DNA of 64,000 nt from Membranipora membranacea. Lineage: Eukaryota; Bryozoa; Gymnolaemata; Cheilostomatida; Membraniporidae. The stretch lies in contig OU612074.1 of NCBI GenBank assembly GCA_914767715.1, positions 1,069,501 to 1,133,500 of the forward strand, read 5' to 3'. Each line of letters opens with the position of its first letter. Positions within the stretch are counted from its first letter, which is position 1. Positions 1 to 18,658 of this stretch are shown one piece after another. The position numbers were made by a program, and so were the translations under genes. The notes under the pieces are model-generated. The model saw only the letters and a list, made by a program, of their open reading frames with translations, did no database searches and was not told where the DNA came from.

Positions 1-810
1 AAGGATTTAATCATTGAAAAAACTACTGCATGATTGAAAATGTGTTGATATTCAAAACCCCATATGGGTGGTTCATAAATATCAGTAAGTAGCCGTCAAA
101 TACGGTTGGGATTTATTCTGTCACAACGAAGTTAAAATTGAAGCAATATTTAAAATGATCTACATTTTGAAGGTCAGGGTCAGGTAAATTGTTGATTGAT
201 TGGTGGATTTTCTGGCCTAAGACAAGTTATAGCAGATGCACTTTCAGAAGATAAAAAGGTTTTCAAACAAAACAAACCATTATAAATCATTTTGGCTGAT
301 AAAGCTATTCCATTCTCCAGCTCTCAAGGTTGTATAACTCTGATCAAGGTTAACCTGATATAATCATATTAATTTTAGGTTCTTTTACTAAGATATTTGA
401 ATATATAAATACATGCTGTTGATTAATTTGACATTTTGTCGAGAAAAAAACCCAAACATTCACACGGTTAATCCAGACAAATCCAGTCAGCTCAAAGCTA
501 ACATTCGCACATTAAGTGTCTCAGCTGTTAGTGTTCAAAGGTCACAAATTGCCTTTGTTTTATGCTGGCTCCAAACACACTCAATTTAGATTAAATGCCC
601 AGTTGCATAAATGAATAGCTAGGATAAGAGAGTTTTTTTGCTATGAGGTAATCGACTTAGCATAATTAAAAGCACCTGTACTTAGTTATAGCCCTGAAGA
701 AAACGAGGAGTGATTCCTCAATGTACTTAGCTCGCTGCCCATCGACTAATTTAAATATATAAGAATGCTGCCTCATATTTGATCCACACAAAAACAAGTC
801 AGTGTTCATC
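1..810. other. Upstream spacer with TATA-like box
   Basis: No coding region is supportable here. A TATA-like run (ATATATAAG, 755-763) lies about 50 bases before the start codon of the Frizzled-domain gene and is a plausible core promoter on the + strand. The rest is AT-rich unique-looking sequence. The promoter reading is inference from motif and spacing only. Confidence 0.4.
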
Positions 811-3800
811 ATGAGCTTGTCACTACAACTACCGGTGATTCTACTGCTGATAGCAGGTGCTCTCATAGAAAGTGTCACGGCACGAAGTGACTGTCACAAA
901 CTGTCAATACCCATCTGTCAAGGTAGGCTATCAAAAGTACTTATGATCTGCAAACAACGTAAAGAAAAACTACAGTCATGGGAAAATCGCGGTTACAGAA
1001 TTTCAGCTATTTTTATTTATATAACACAAGCGTTGTGGACATTAATGTTTTTAATTCAATTTTTTGTAACACTCCGGGTATGGATAATGCTCTTGTTACC
1101 ATGATCTTGTGAGAGCTTTCGAGCTTTGACCACAGTACTTAAGTTATAACATTACATAACCTATCCTATTTTTTTAGCACACGGAAACCACTGGCTCCTG
1201 CGATCTACCTTTATCCATTGTATTACTGTATATCTTGACACTTGTGTTCCATTGACAAAATTATTTTTTGTGCTTTCTTGAGTCCTGTATTAGAGTGTAT
1301 CAGACATTCACTCTTGAGGGCAAAATAAGCCAAACTCAAGATAGCAGAAAATCTACATCCATGTTGCATTTGCCTTGCTGTGCAATAAATGCATCCTCTT
1401 CTTTAGCTAAATTTGACAAATTTTCTAACATATTATTATACATTTAGGTTATGGATACACTACTACCGTGCTGAACAAGGGTGAGCAAAGGGGAGTGCAG
1501 CTCTCTATCCTACAGCTCATGTCTGTGGGAGGGGATTGTGACAACATACTACGCCCCTACTTATGTTACGCTTTTGCACCAAAATGCAGAAAGAAATATG
1601 ACCACGGTATACTGCCGTGTAAATCTGCATGCAAAGCAGTCAGGGTAAGTTATGTTTCTGTTATTGCAGTTGCAGTATTACGCAGGAATGACATTCCTTG
1701 CCAGTGTTAGCCTTGTTCATGCGGCCCTGGATTTTGTTTTTTTTTTGGTTTTTTGGGTAACATGACCCAAGATAAGCAAGGGTGATAACTTCGAAATATA
1801 TATTATTCTACCATCTTATTGTTTGTTGACCAGGTTATTGGCTAACACTGCATCGTAAACTAAATAAAGAAAATGATGATAATAAAAACAAATTTCACAA
1901 AAACAACCGCCTAATAGTAATGCCTTCATTTTTGGATTGGGCATAGTTTTGTAATTTAGAGCAGTATAATTTTGAAGAATCAAGAGCCCATACAAAGCAA
2001 GAATTCAATCTGCCCTCAAGTGTCACTACTTTTTGCTGTTCTGTCCTACACATATCAATCCTCATCTGACATGCATTTTAAAGCTATAAGCTGTTGGATT
2101 CATCTGTTCTTTTTATCACAACTGCACTATGATAAAAACCCAGTGATTCCCAATGTAATACTGCAATACGATATTAAACATCATAATATGATCATGCTAT
2201 ACAATATATCGGCCCAGTAATGCCGTATATTCACATATTAGCCACACCCATAAATCAACATACATTCCTCTGTTTACCTACAGAGACACTGCCGTAAGCA
2301 GCTGGCAGCACTAGAGAAGATACCAGATGAGCTGGACTGTGATAATGAGGATCTATTCCCAACAACAAAAAGACCAGGTGGCTGCCTGTCTGGTAAGAAG
2401 CTGGCTCGTTACTCACTAACTACCGGGGCGAGACCTACAACACAAAGAACCACTACGCAGATCTCCACAACACAGACCTCCACAACACAACCCGCCACAA
2501 CACAAACCACCACCCCACCGTACCTATCGACAGAGAGCTCTGTCACATTGCCGAGTAGTACCACAAACAATCCAATCTCACGGAGCACAACGCCCCGGCG
2601 ACGGGGTAGACGAACTAGGCCTAACAGACCACGCCAGGTTAGGCGGACTACTGCAGCTGCATCATCAACAAGCTCTCCCTACATGACCAGCTCATTACCT
2701 AAACCATCGTCTACTACGACTACAAAGCCCTCGCCTGAAGTAACAACAGTAACTATCCAAACTCAGACTACTGCACGCAGAGGGTGGGTAGCAAAAATCA
2801 GAGTCACGCGCCCTCAAACCACCACACCACTGTCAGTAACCAAAAGCACAGCCACGACACCATATGTACGTACAACTAGTCTATCAACCACAACACCTAC
2901 ACCAAAAGCAACAACCCCCTACACTGGACCAGTATTCAACCCCTTCTATCCACCAGAGTTTGGACAGGTTGAGGACCCTCGTGATAGGGACAACTATGTA
3001 CATCGTAACAGAAAGACCTCCAGTATAGCCCCAACAACAACTCTTAGACTGAGAACTACAACAGAGGAGAGTACTGTCAAGGAACAGTCCGACAACGGCA
3101 CAACAATCATCCCTTGGTATGAGCGAGTGGATAAGAAATGGCTAGAAAAACAGTTTAACGATACTATAAGATATGGTATGTATAGACATTGGGCCTAAAG
3201 TATGAGCAATGAACTAAACCAGTTCATTGGTATGACAGCCTTATTGCTCACTCAAATGTTATGTGATAAATCTCCTTTTCCAGTCTCCTCCGTATTATAA
3301 ATTGCCCAAATATTTCACATATTATTTGCTTCCAACTGCAGCCCGTACATAAAGCCACCAGATATGTGAGGGCATATGTATTCCCTCTCCCCTTACCCAT
3401 AAGTAGGTGGTGAGATGGTGCAATCGCTTAGCGCGCTTGCTATTCAATGGGGAAGCTTTCAAGGTTGATTGTTCCAGCCCCAAGCACCAACGGGTGTATG
3501 TATACCTCTTCTATATGTGACAGTTGTTATTTCGAAAAAAAAAAATACAGACAGATAGCTATTTTTTCTCTTATTTTTTCTGTCTCTGCAGGCAAAACGT
3601 TTTAATTGGATGAAGACTGACAATAAACATTAATCTATGATCGGTAGTGCCACACAGTCCTGACCCTGACATGAAAACCTTTCATCATGATCTTATTATT
3701 TTCTTTTTCAGCAAGAGGAGACAATAACCAGTACACTAGAGATTGGGATTTATCTAACTACAGCAGAGTAATGGACGAGTTTGAGAGGAGATTACCTCTG

Positions 3801-4712
3801 GCTACACCGTGGTATGAGCAGACATATCAGGATATCCTCAGTAAGGTATGAGTAGGTACTGAAGGCAGTTACGGTGTTAGAGATTGAGCCCGGGATGAGC
3901 ATCTAGCCTGAAATAAAGTGCTCAAAGTCAGCCCAGGTTGCTGGTAGTGGTATTCCGTAATCCACCACATCCAAATCAGCATTTTATGCTTACGTGGTTT
4001 GTGATGGAAGGTACCTATCAGCAACCTGGGCAATTTTTGAGCACATAAACCAAAGCGGCTTCACCTCTCGTCAGAAGACACAAGTATTTATTATTTGTTG
4101 ATGTACAATCTTCACATTGATGAACGTATTCCTTGTTTCATAAATGACTCAAATATGCACCCTCGGTTGGCGTCTTTTGATGCTATCTGTTACATTTTAA
4201 TGATAAGGTTGAGCGTAGTTGATATTTTTTAAGGACTGGAATAATTGAGAAAAGGGTGTAAAGAAGGTCAATAAATATAAAACGATGAAGAAAATTCAAA
4301 GTTGTGAATCACTGTGGTAATGACAGCATAACCAGGCATGTTTGGCAAGACTTTACTTATCTGTATAATCTTGAAAATGACAGTTGATGTTTTACACTTG
4401 CAGGTAAATTGGACTAGGCTGAGAGTGAGAGATGAGAATGGCACTGATATCACCGATAGTCTGAGTGAGGACGAGATAAAGACTGTATATGAGGATCTGT
4501 TTGGAAGTAAAATCAACGATGGAGACAACTCCGACCAGACCGGGGGAGATAATTCAGCAATATTAGAGATCACAATAACACAAGACGAGCTCAGAGAGTA
4601 CAGACGACCCAGACGTAAAGGGCGGAGAAGTCAGAGGAGACAGAGAAGAGAACAAAGAGAGAGCGAGCAGCACACTGGGTTATCGGACAGTCAGGTGTTT
4701 GTTGGACGCTAA
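811..4712 (+). CDS. Secreted Frizzled-type cysteine-rich domain protein with mucin-like Thr-rich region
   Basis: Exons 811-922, 1448-1644, 2284-3175, 3712-3845 and 4404-4712 join in phase to 547 codons. Residues 1-24 are a signal peptide (LPVILLLIAGALIES core). Residues 28-137 carry ten cysteines (28, 36, 68, 77, 84, 95, 99, 106, 122, 137); the spacings C-x7-C, C-x8-C, C-x6-C, C-x10-C, C-x3-C and C-x6-C match Frizzled CRDs, as does the CQGYGY turn after the second Cys. Such domains bind Wnt lipids or related ligands. Then comes a long Thr/Ser/Pro-rich stretch (repeated TTQTSTTQ-like units), likely O-glycosylated, and a C-terminal part with NGT and NWT sequons, an acidic segment and a basic cluster (RRPRRKGRRSQRRQRR). 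I see no seven-helix region, netrin domain or membrane anchor, so it is neither a Frizzled receptor nor a standard sFRP. Start 811 was chosen because it directly precedes the signal peptide. Confidence 0.82.
3406..3546 (+). repeat. Decayed tRNA-derived SINE
   Basis: Within intron 3 of the Frizzled-domain gene, 3407-3440 resembles a tRNA 5' half with a Pol III A box (ATGGTGCAATCGCTTAGCG). A weak B-box-like stretch follows at about 3462-3480, and the segment ends in an A-run (3535-3545). This order is that of tRNA-headed SINEs. The B box departs from GGTTCGAATCC, so the copy is old. No clear target duplication was found. Confidence 0.55.
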
Positions 4713-6094
4713 AAAATTAGGAAATTTGATCGTCATAATGACCAGATGGATTAAAAAAAGGCAAATACTAAGATGTACAGGAAACCGCCTGGTGCGAAAC
4801 CTTCTATGAGCACAGAATCACCTTGCTAAGCAGTTTTTATCAGAACACGAAAGCCACATCTGGCTGAGGAAGTATGAAGAGGATATATATTTATCAATAC
4901 CGAGTAACTCACTGTGTAACATGTCATGCCAAATGTCACTCTTCGAAAGATTTGTTGGGAATTCCCATATCGTCCTTTTGAAGAGGGCATAATACTCGCA
5001 CAAGTAGATGCATTTAATCAATGATGAGCGGATAACTCCAAAATCTAACATTTAATCCTGCAGAAATTGTGCGAAATTTTAGATCAAGACAGACTGTTAG
5101 GTAGCTGTAAGCGTCCTCTATAGTAGCCTCTCAGTACACCGGGATGAGCTTCCAGACATACAAAGGATTTATCCCTGAAGCCACAACTAGTATCAACTTT
5201 AATCATTTCAAGGTTCCTGTAAATCCATTGGCTAAAAATAACAACAAATATCAATTTTGCTTTTTTCCCCAACACCTTTTTCTTTTATTTTTCTTATAGC
5301 AATACATTTGGTAAATAATAAATAAGGTAAAATCTTATAAATGTATAGAGTTTTCCAAAAGATCAATTCGTAGCTGCCGAATGAATTTAAAGTCAGACCT
5401 ATAAATGTTTAGTGTAAATTAAACTTATGACACAAAACAAAGTGACACAAACAAAAAAATCTGAACGTGGATTTTTTTTCAGATTTTTCGTAAAAGAACT
5501 GTAAATGGTAATCAGATCTCTCATTGTCAAGCATTTATAAGAAGAGGAAGAAAATTGACAAAAATTTGGCACATGATTGTTATGGAGTATCATAAACACA
5601 AAGTCACAAGTAACCAATAGGGAAATAGCTGCCAACGGTCATAGTAACATTGACACTTAGACTGAGAGCTTAAGAAAATGCTTCGGTCTTTGCGGGTTTT
5701 CGATATCACACCAACCTAAATATCAATACTATGTGCTCTCAGACTAATATTACACTGTAATGTTTCATTTGATTGTTGTAGTAATGTGAGTACAGTAAAG
5801 TTATGTACTGATCACTTAGCTGAATATCATGCCTGACTGTTGGTATAGGCTTGCACTGGAATAAAATCTTCATCAGTCTAAAAAACATAAAAGCGACCGT
5901 TCAAAATTTGTAGATTGGAACTGTACCTCATGGTCCAGTGAAAAGGGACGTTGAAGCGTCTCCTCATGTATGTTTTGTTGATGGACTTAGGAAGTTCAAT
6001 AAGGTTTTCAAGGCTATTTTCAACTTACAATTGGTTGAGACTAATGATAGTAAAACATACATTACCTGTGGTTGCTGGATTAGAATATTGAGTG
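4713..6094. other. Convergent intergenic spacer
   Basis: This spacer lies between the 3' ends of the Frizzled-domain gene (+) and HGD (-). It holds a possible + strand polyadenylation signal, AATAAA near 5317, and a possible - strand signal (TTTATT near 5284). Short open frames here have no domain or codon signal that I can support. Confidence 0.4.
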
Positions 6095-14847
<8,753 letters not shown>

Positions 14848-15273
14848 CTTTGAGCAGCAATAATTTGAGCCACTGCTGGATTTGTAATACAATTAGGCAC
14901 TACACCTCAGCAGAAAAATGCTTCTCTCCAGTCTGTCAGTGCCCTCGCCAAACCTGACTAATCATAACAAAATTGACCCACAAGGATTTGAGATCATGTA
15001 AGCAAATTTTGAAAATAAAACCATTAATAAAGTTACAAGAGATCATTGTAACTTACCTTGACCCTAGCAGGAACTTAAAAAGAGCCAAACTTTAACAGAT
15101 TGGGGATTATGCCATTTCCCTAATACTACATATAACTTCAGCCGGAAGTGATAATTTAATGTCAAGGTGACTGATGCCATAAACAAATTTTTTGCTATTT
15201 TCTGTGGCAACGACTCTGAATATCATCATTCACAGTTAACCTTGTTGGTCAAGTACCCAAGCAGTAGGCAAAT
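14848..15273. promoter_or_regulatory. Bidirectional promoter region between hgd and yipf3
   Basis: The 426 bases separate two start codons pointing away from each other, so the promoters and 5' UTRs of both genes must lie here unless an upstream non-coding exon exists. No clear TATA box is seen. Head-to-head spacing of this size usually means a shared promoter, but co-regulation is inference. Confidence 0.5.
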
Positions 15274-16203
15274 ATGGAGAAGGATTCATCAGTGATGATA
15301 GATATGGACGAAATGGATGCTAGTGGATTCGATTTCCAAGAGTTTCATGGCTCTCAAGACATGGCTCAACAGGGTGCCAGTACCCAAGGTCAGGATCCCC
15401 AACAGCAAGGCAAAGATGTTGGATTATTTGGGACTGCTCAAGAAACCATCAATTCAACAGTCACTAATATGATGTGGCAGGCTGGCAGGTCACAAGCAAC
15501 AAAAGCATGGAGTATCTTTGGAAACATTGATGTGCTAAGGCCATATTTTGATGTAGAGCCCAAAGATGTTATGAAAAGGATAATTAATTCAATGGTTCCT
15601 AAACCCCCATCATCAGCCTCACCAACCAAGGTAGTATCTGAGCTTTATGGACCAACAATGCTGGTATTAACACTGATAGCACTGTTGCTATTTGAGATGA
15701 AGTCTTCCGATCACACTGTACAAGAAGGGACTCTTATCGGTACAGCATTTGGTACATGTTTTGGCTACTGGATAGGCTGTGGAACTATCGTGTGGTTAGT
15801 CGCCTACGTGTGTAACACCCATCTAGCTTTCCTTCAGCTGTTGTCAATGCTTGGATACTCTCTATCCTCACACTGTATTGTTGTCCTACTCTCGACGCTG
15901 ATACACACTGCACATGATCATATGTTTTTCTACTTACTGTGGGGTATATTTGGAGGCCTCTCCACGCTCAGAATGGCATCCATACTCTTTTCCAGAACGC
16001 ATGGACCCTCACAGAAGCTTATCATCACAGGCGTGACAGCATTCTTCAGTCTGACATTTCTTCTTTACTTACACTTTGCATATCATAAAATTGTTGAGGA
16101 AGTTGATGACATTTTCAACAATGACAACCAAGACGCCTTCGTACCAGGCAGACAAGAAGATGAACTCAAATTAGATGAGACAGCAAATCTCAAAAATTCA
16201 TAA
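15274..16203 (+). CDS. yipf3: YIPF3, Yip1-family Golgi membrane protein
   Basis: A single uninterrupted 309-codon frame. Residues 1-120 are a cytosolic acidic/Gln-rich tail ending with conserved blocks MWQAG (67-71), NIDVLRPYFDVEP (84-96) and ELYGPTML (123-130). About five hydrophobic segments follow between residues 127 and 268, with GTCFGYW (160-166), GGLSTLRM (227-234) and LYLHFAYHK (264-272), all shared with vertebrate YIPF3. The last 40 residues are acidic. YIPF3 is known to reside in the cis-Golgi, working with YIPF4 in Golgi structure and transport; that role is carried over from the family. Start 15274 is the first in-frame ATG before MEKDSSVMIDMDEMD, matching the acidic start seen in the family. 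The gene has no intron although its neighbours are intron-rich. Confidence 0.93.
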   Translation: MEKDSSVMIDMDEMDASGFDFQEFHGSQDMAQQGASTQGQDPQQQGKDVGLFGTAQETINSTVTNMMWQAGRSQATKAWSIFGNIDVLRPYFDVEPKDVMKRIINSMVPKPPSSASPTKVVSELYGPTMLVLTLIALLLFEMKSSDHTVQEGTLIGTAFGTCFGYWIGCGTIVWLVAYVCNTHLAFLQLLSMLGYSLSSHCIVVLLSTLIHTAHDHMFFYLLWGIFGGLSTLRMASILFSRTHGPSQKLIITGVTAFFSLTFLLYLHFAYHKIVEEVDDIFNNDNQDAFVPGRQEDELKLDETANLKNS

Positions 16204-16213
16204 ACTTAAAACC

Positions 16214-16223
16214 AATAAATAAA
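16214..16223 (+). promoter_or_regulatory. Polyadenylation signal of yipf3
   Basis: Overlapping AATAAA hexamers (AATAAATAAA) begin 11 bases after the yipf3 stop codon, giving a very short 3' UTR if used. Confidence 0.6.
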
Positions 16224-16595
16224 CAATATTTTACTCAAGTCAACATGTGATGTGGTAATGTGAAAAGCTTACTTCTGTTTTCTCAATAGTTAAATTCCTA
16301 TTCCAACTCATATTATTTAGAATTTGTTTTCTCTATGTCCTCTCAGCGCTTGTATAAATACACTGTATTAATTTTGTCGGAGAAGTTGTAAGAGTGTTTC
16401 ATTAATCCACCATCTTCTCCGATGATGAAAATGATGATGATACCGTGTGCGACAGACTAATTTTCATTCTGTATAAATTTTAATAGGCCTATAAAGTAGG
16501 CAAAGTGTTTGCAGTAACGGGTTTGATTGGTCAAGCTCCATCTTGCTTCACTTGCTATGGTTGTAGTTTTTTTTGGAAGTAACATAAGGAGCGAG

Positions 16596-16628
16596 TAGCC
16601 TTGTTCACGGGCGACGTGAACAAGGCTA
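16596..16628. repeat. Perfect 13-bp hairpin
   Basis: TAGCCTTGTTCAC (16596-16608) and GTGAACAAGGCTA (16616-16628) are exact reverse complements around a 7-base loop. The arm sequence TAGCCTTGTTCA recurs at 1708-1719, hinting at the terminus of a dispersed element. Confidence 0.6.
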
Positions 16629-17608
16629 GGCAGCAAGTGGATAGCAACAAGAAATGTATACATCTAGGAAACATACAAATTGGCAAAACAATTTAACATC
16701 AAGCAAATAAACAATGATTAGATACTTTTTGCCCAAAGATTTATAGAAAATTAAATTGCTAGAAAGCTAAAGGCCTAGTATCTCAAGCACTATTCTCAGA
16801 TAGCTACACTAACACACCAATATATTATGTGTCAATTAACCAGTAGCATGCCTTTCTGTGATAATTATACAGTATCAACGCTTGCTTCATTGGAAAATCT
16901 GGATGTTATGCTGAATATCTAGCCAATGTGTTGGCTAGCCGTTATCCGTCATTGCCTGCAACATTATTTTGCTGAAGCTAGAGTTCTCTAACTTTCGGCC
17001 GTATCCTTAGACTTATTAATAACTTGTCAACGGTTTATTATCAATCAGTCTATGGCTGTAACTTGCAAGTCTGAGACACAACTCCTGAACTCCTTGCATC
17101 AGTCTACCTTATAAAATAATTTAATTATTTCAAGAGTTATCTTATTCTTCCTACATGACAAGGCAACTCCAGAATTTCTGTCTGTACATAATAAAAGCAG
17201 GGATAAAAGTTAGAGAATAACATCTGACCCGAGTGGTGGCAGGAGACGGAGACGTAGCAGCTGCAGGGACAGGGTATCACAAACCTGGGCCGACACCCTA
17301 GTATATCACTTACTTATGCTTGGTCAAGGCTGCTTGATAAATATTCAGTCGTGGAAGTTGAAAGGTTTAGAACAAAATTGTTTCAGTAACATTATTGTAA
17401 TGACATCTTCGTCAACGAGGAAAAATAATAGAAGCTTCTATCCTGAATCTTCATTAGTTGCAAGCTCTTTGAATTTATATCAATAGATAATCTGAAACTG
17501 TTGACTGTCAACAATATTGTCAGGTCAATAACTGGAAAATGTAAATATTGCATAACAAATGTGCAAAATGAAATTGTCTTGCACTGCTGATGAGAATCGT
17601 TATGTGTG

Positions 17609-17967
17609 TACCGTAATCCCTCACCTATAAGTCACCGGACTTATAAGTGAATCACCCCCCTCAGAAAAAATAAAAATGCTCCAGCTATAAGACACCCCAC
17701 CGCTCTAAGACACTCACTACACTACACTCACTACAAATGAACTAAGTAGTTTTGGGAAAAAAACTGCCCTCAGTGGGTTTCGAACTCACAATTCCATGCT
17801 TACAAGTCGAACACTCTACCACTGAACTATTCATCTTCGGTGATTGTAAGAGATTTTGGTCTAAATTAAATATAATAATGCTTCAAATGATAGTCGCGTC
17901 TATATACTACTCTCTTATAGCCGCCTTCACTTATGAGTTGCCGATCTATAGGTGAGGGATTACGGTA
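17609..17967. mobile_element. TA-flanked MITE carrying a tRNA-Thr-like segment (copy 1)
   Basis: The ends are CCGTAATCCCTCACCTATA (from 17611) and its exact reverse complement (to 17965), flanked by TA, the signature of Tc1/mariner-type insertion. Internally, on the minus strand, 17832-17770 reads as a tRNA: A-box TAGTTCAGTGGTAGAG, anticodon loop CTTGTAA (Thr, TGT), B-box GAGTTCGAAACCC. The anticodon stem is mispaired, so a working tRNA is unlikely. There is no transposase frame. Confidence 0.85.
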
Positions 17968-18466
17968 TATGCTTACTGTATAATCATCTAGGATGGAGTG
18001 TAATATTGTGTCACTGGCGCCAGAGTATCAGCTATCCTCTCAAACTATAATGCTGAACATTTAATGTTCATCATTATAGTTTTACTATTACCCCTTATAA
18101 AGAGCTTAATGTGTTAGCCTTTAATAGAGGCGTGCATTTTATTTATCCAGATAACTAATTCAGGAGTTATATTTACATGAACAAGTTTTTCTTTCCATGT
18201 CTTTTCCGATTTATTATCTGAGCTACTGTACTTTACTGAGGGTGTCTCTCTTTGGAAAAATCATGATTCAAAAGAGTGATGCTGTCTTTTTATTGTCTGC
18301 CCAGATTCTAAGTTCCTTGTTGGCAGCTTAATCGCTATGTCATGACAATGTCAAATTATAGAACTCCCTATTGATAGAATGTTGTTTTTCTTCAGCTTGT
18401 ATTCAAATTATTCAGACCAGGGTTCAGTACCAACCATGAGACTTAAGTCACGTGAGCTCAGTCTAT

Positions 18467-18560
18467 TATGTGCAAACAATGGAAATCAATATTCTATTTA
18501 CACTAGATAATACCTCTTTTACAGCCCTATGACTAACCATAGGTAAGCAAAGTATATATA
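18467..18560 (+). promoter_or_regulatory. Promoter of the first tandem membrane-protein gene
   Basis: A block at 18467-18503 (TGTGCAAACAAT, then AAATCAATATTCTATTTAC) recurs upstream of the paralogue at 22906-22939. It includes a forkhead-like GCAAACA and a Onecut-like ATCAATAT. A TATA box (TATATATAAG, 18553-18562) lies about 100 bases before the start codon. The factor names are inference from motif shape. Confidence 0.55.
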
Positions 18561-18658
18561 AGTCTAGCTATTCGCTTTCACTTCTCGCTACGCTGATTAC
18601 ACCAGCAGCGGATTTTTCTCTCTCACACCTTCTGGTTTTTTATCATACGGTTGAGAGG

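Larger units (their letters stand above)
16204..18658. other. Intergenic region with hairpin and MITE
   Basis: No gene is supportable. It contains the yipf3 polyadenylation signal, a perfect 13-bp-stem hairpin (16596-16628) and a TA-flanked inverted-repeat element (17609-17967). The last 200 bases are the promoter of the next gene. Scattered short frames lack any recognisable protein signal. Confidence 0.5.

Noticed and set aside
802-810. Start three codons before 811 in the Frizzled-domain gene
   Set aside because: It would use GTG; the ATG at 811 directly precedes a good signal peptide.
17762-17832. Functional tRNA-Thr gene
   Set aside because: A and B boxes are present, but the anticodon stem is mispaired and the segment lies inside a MITE; copy 2 has lost the B box.
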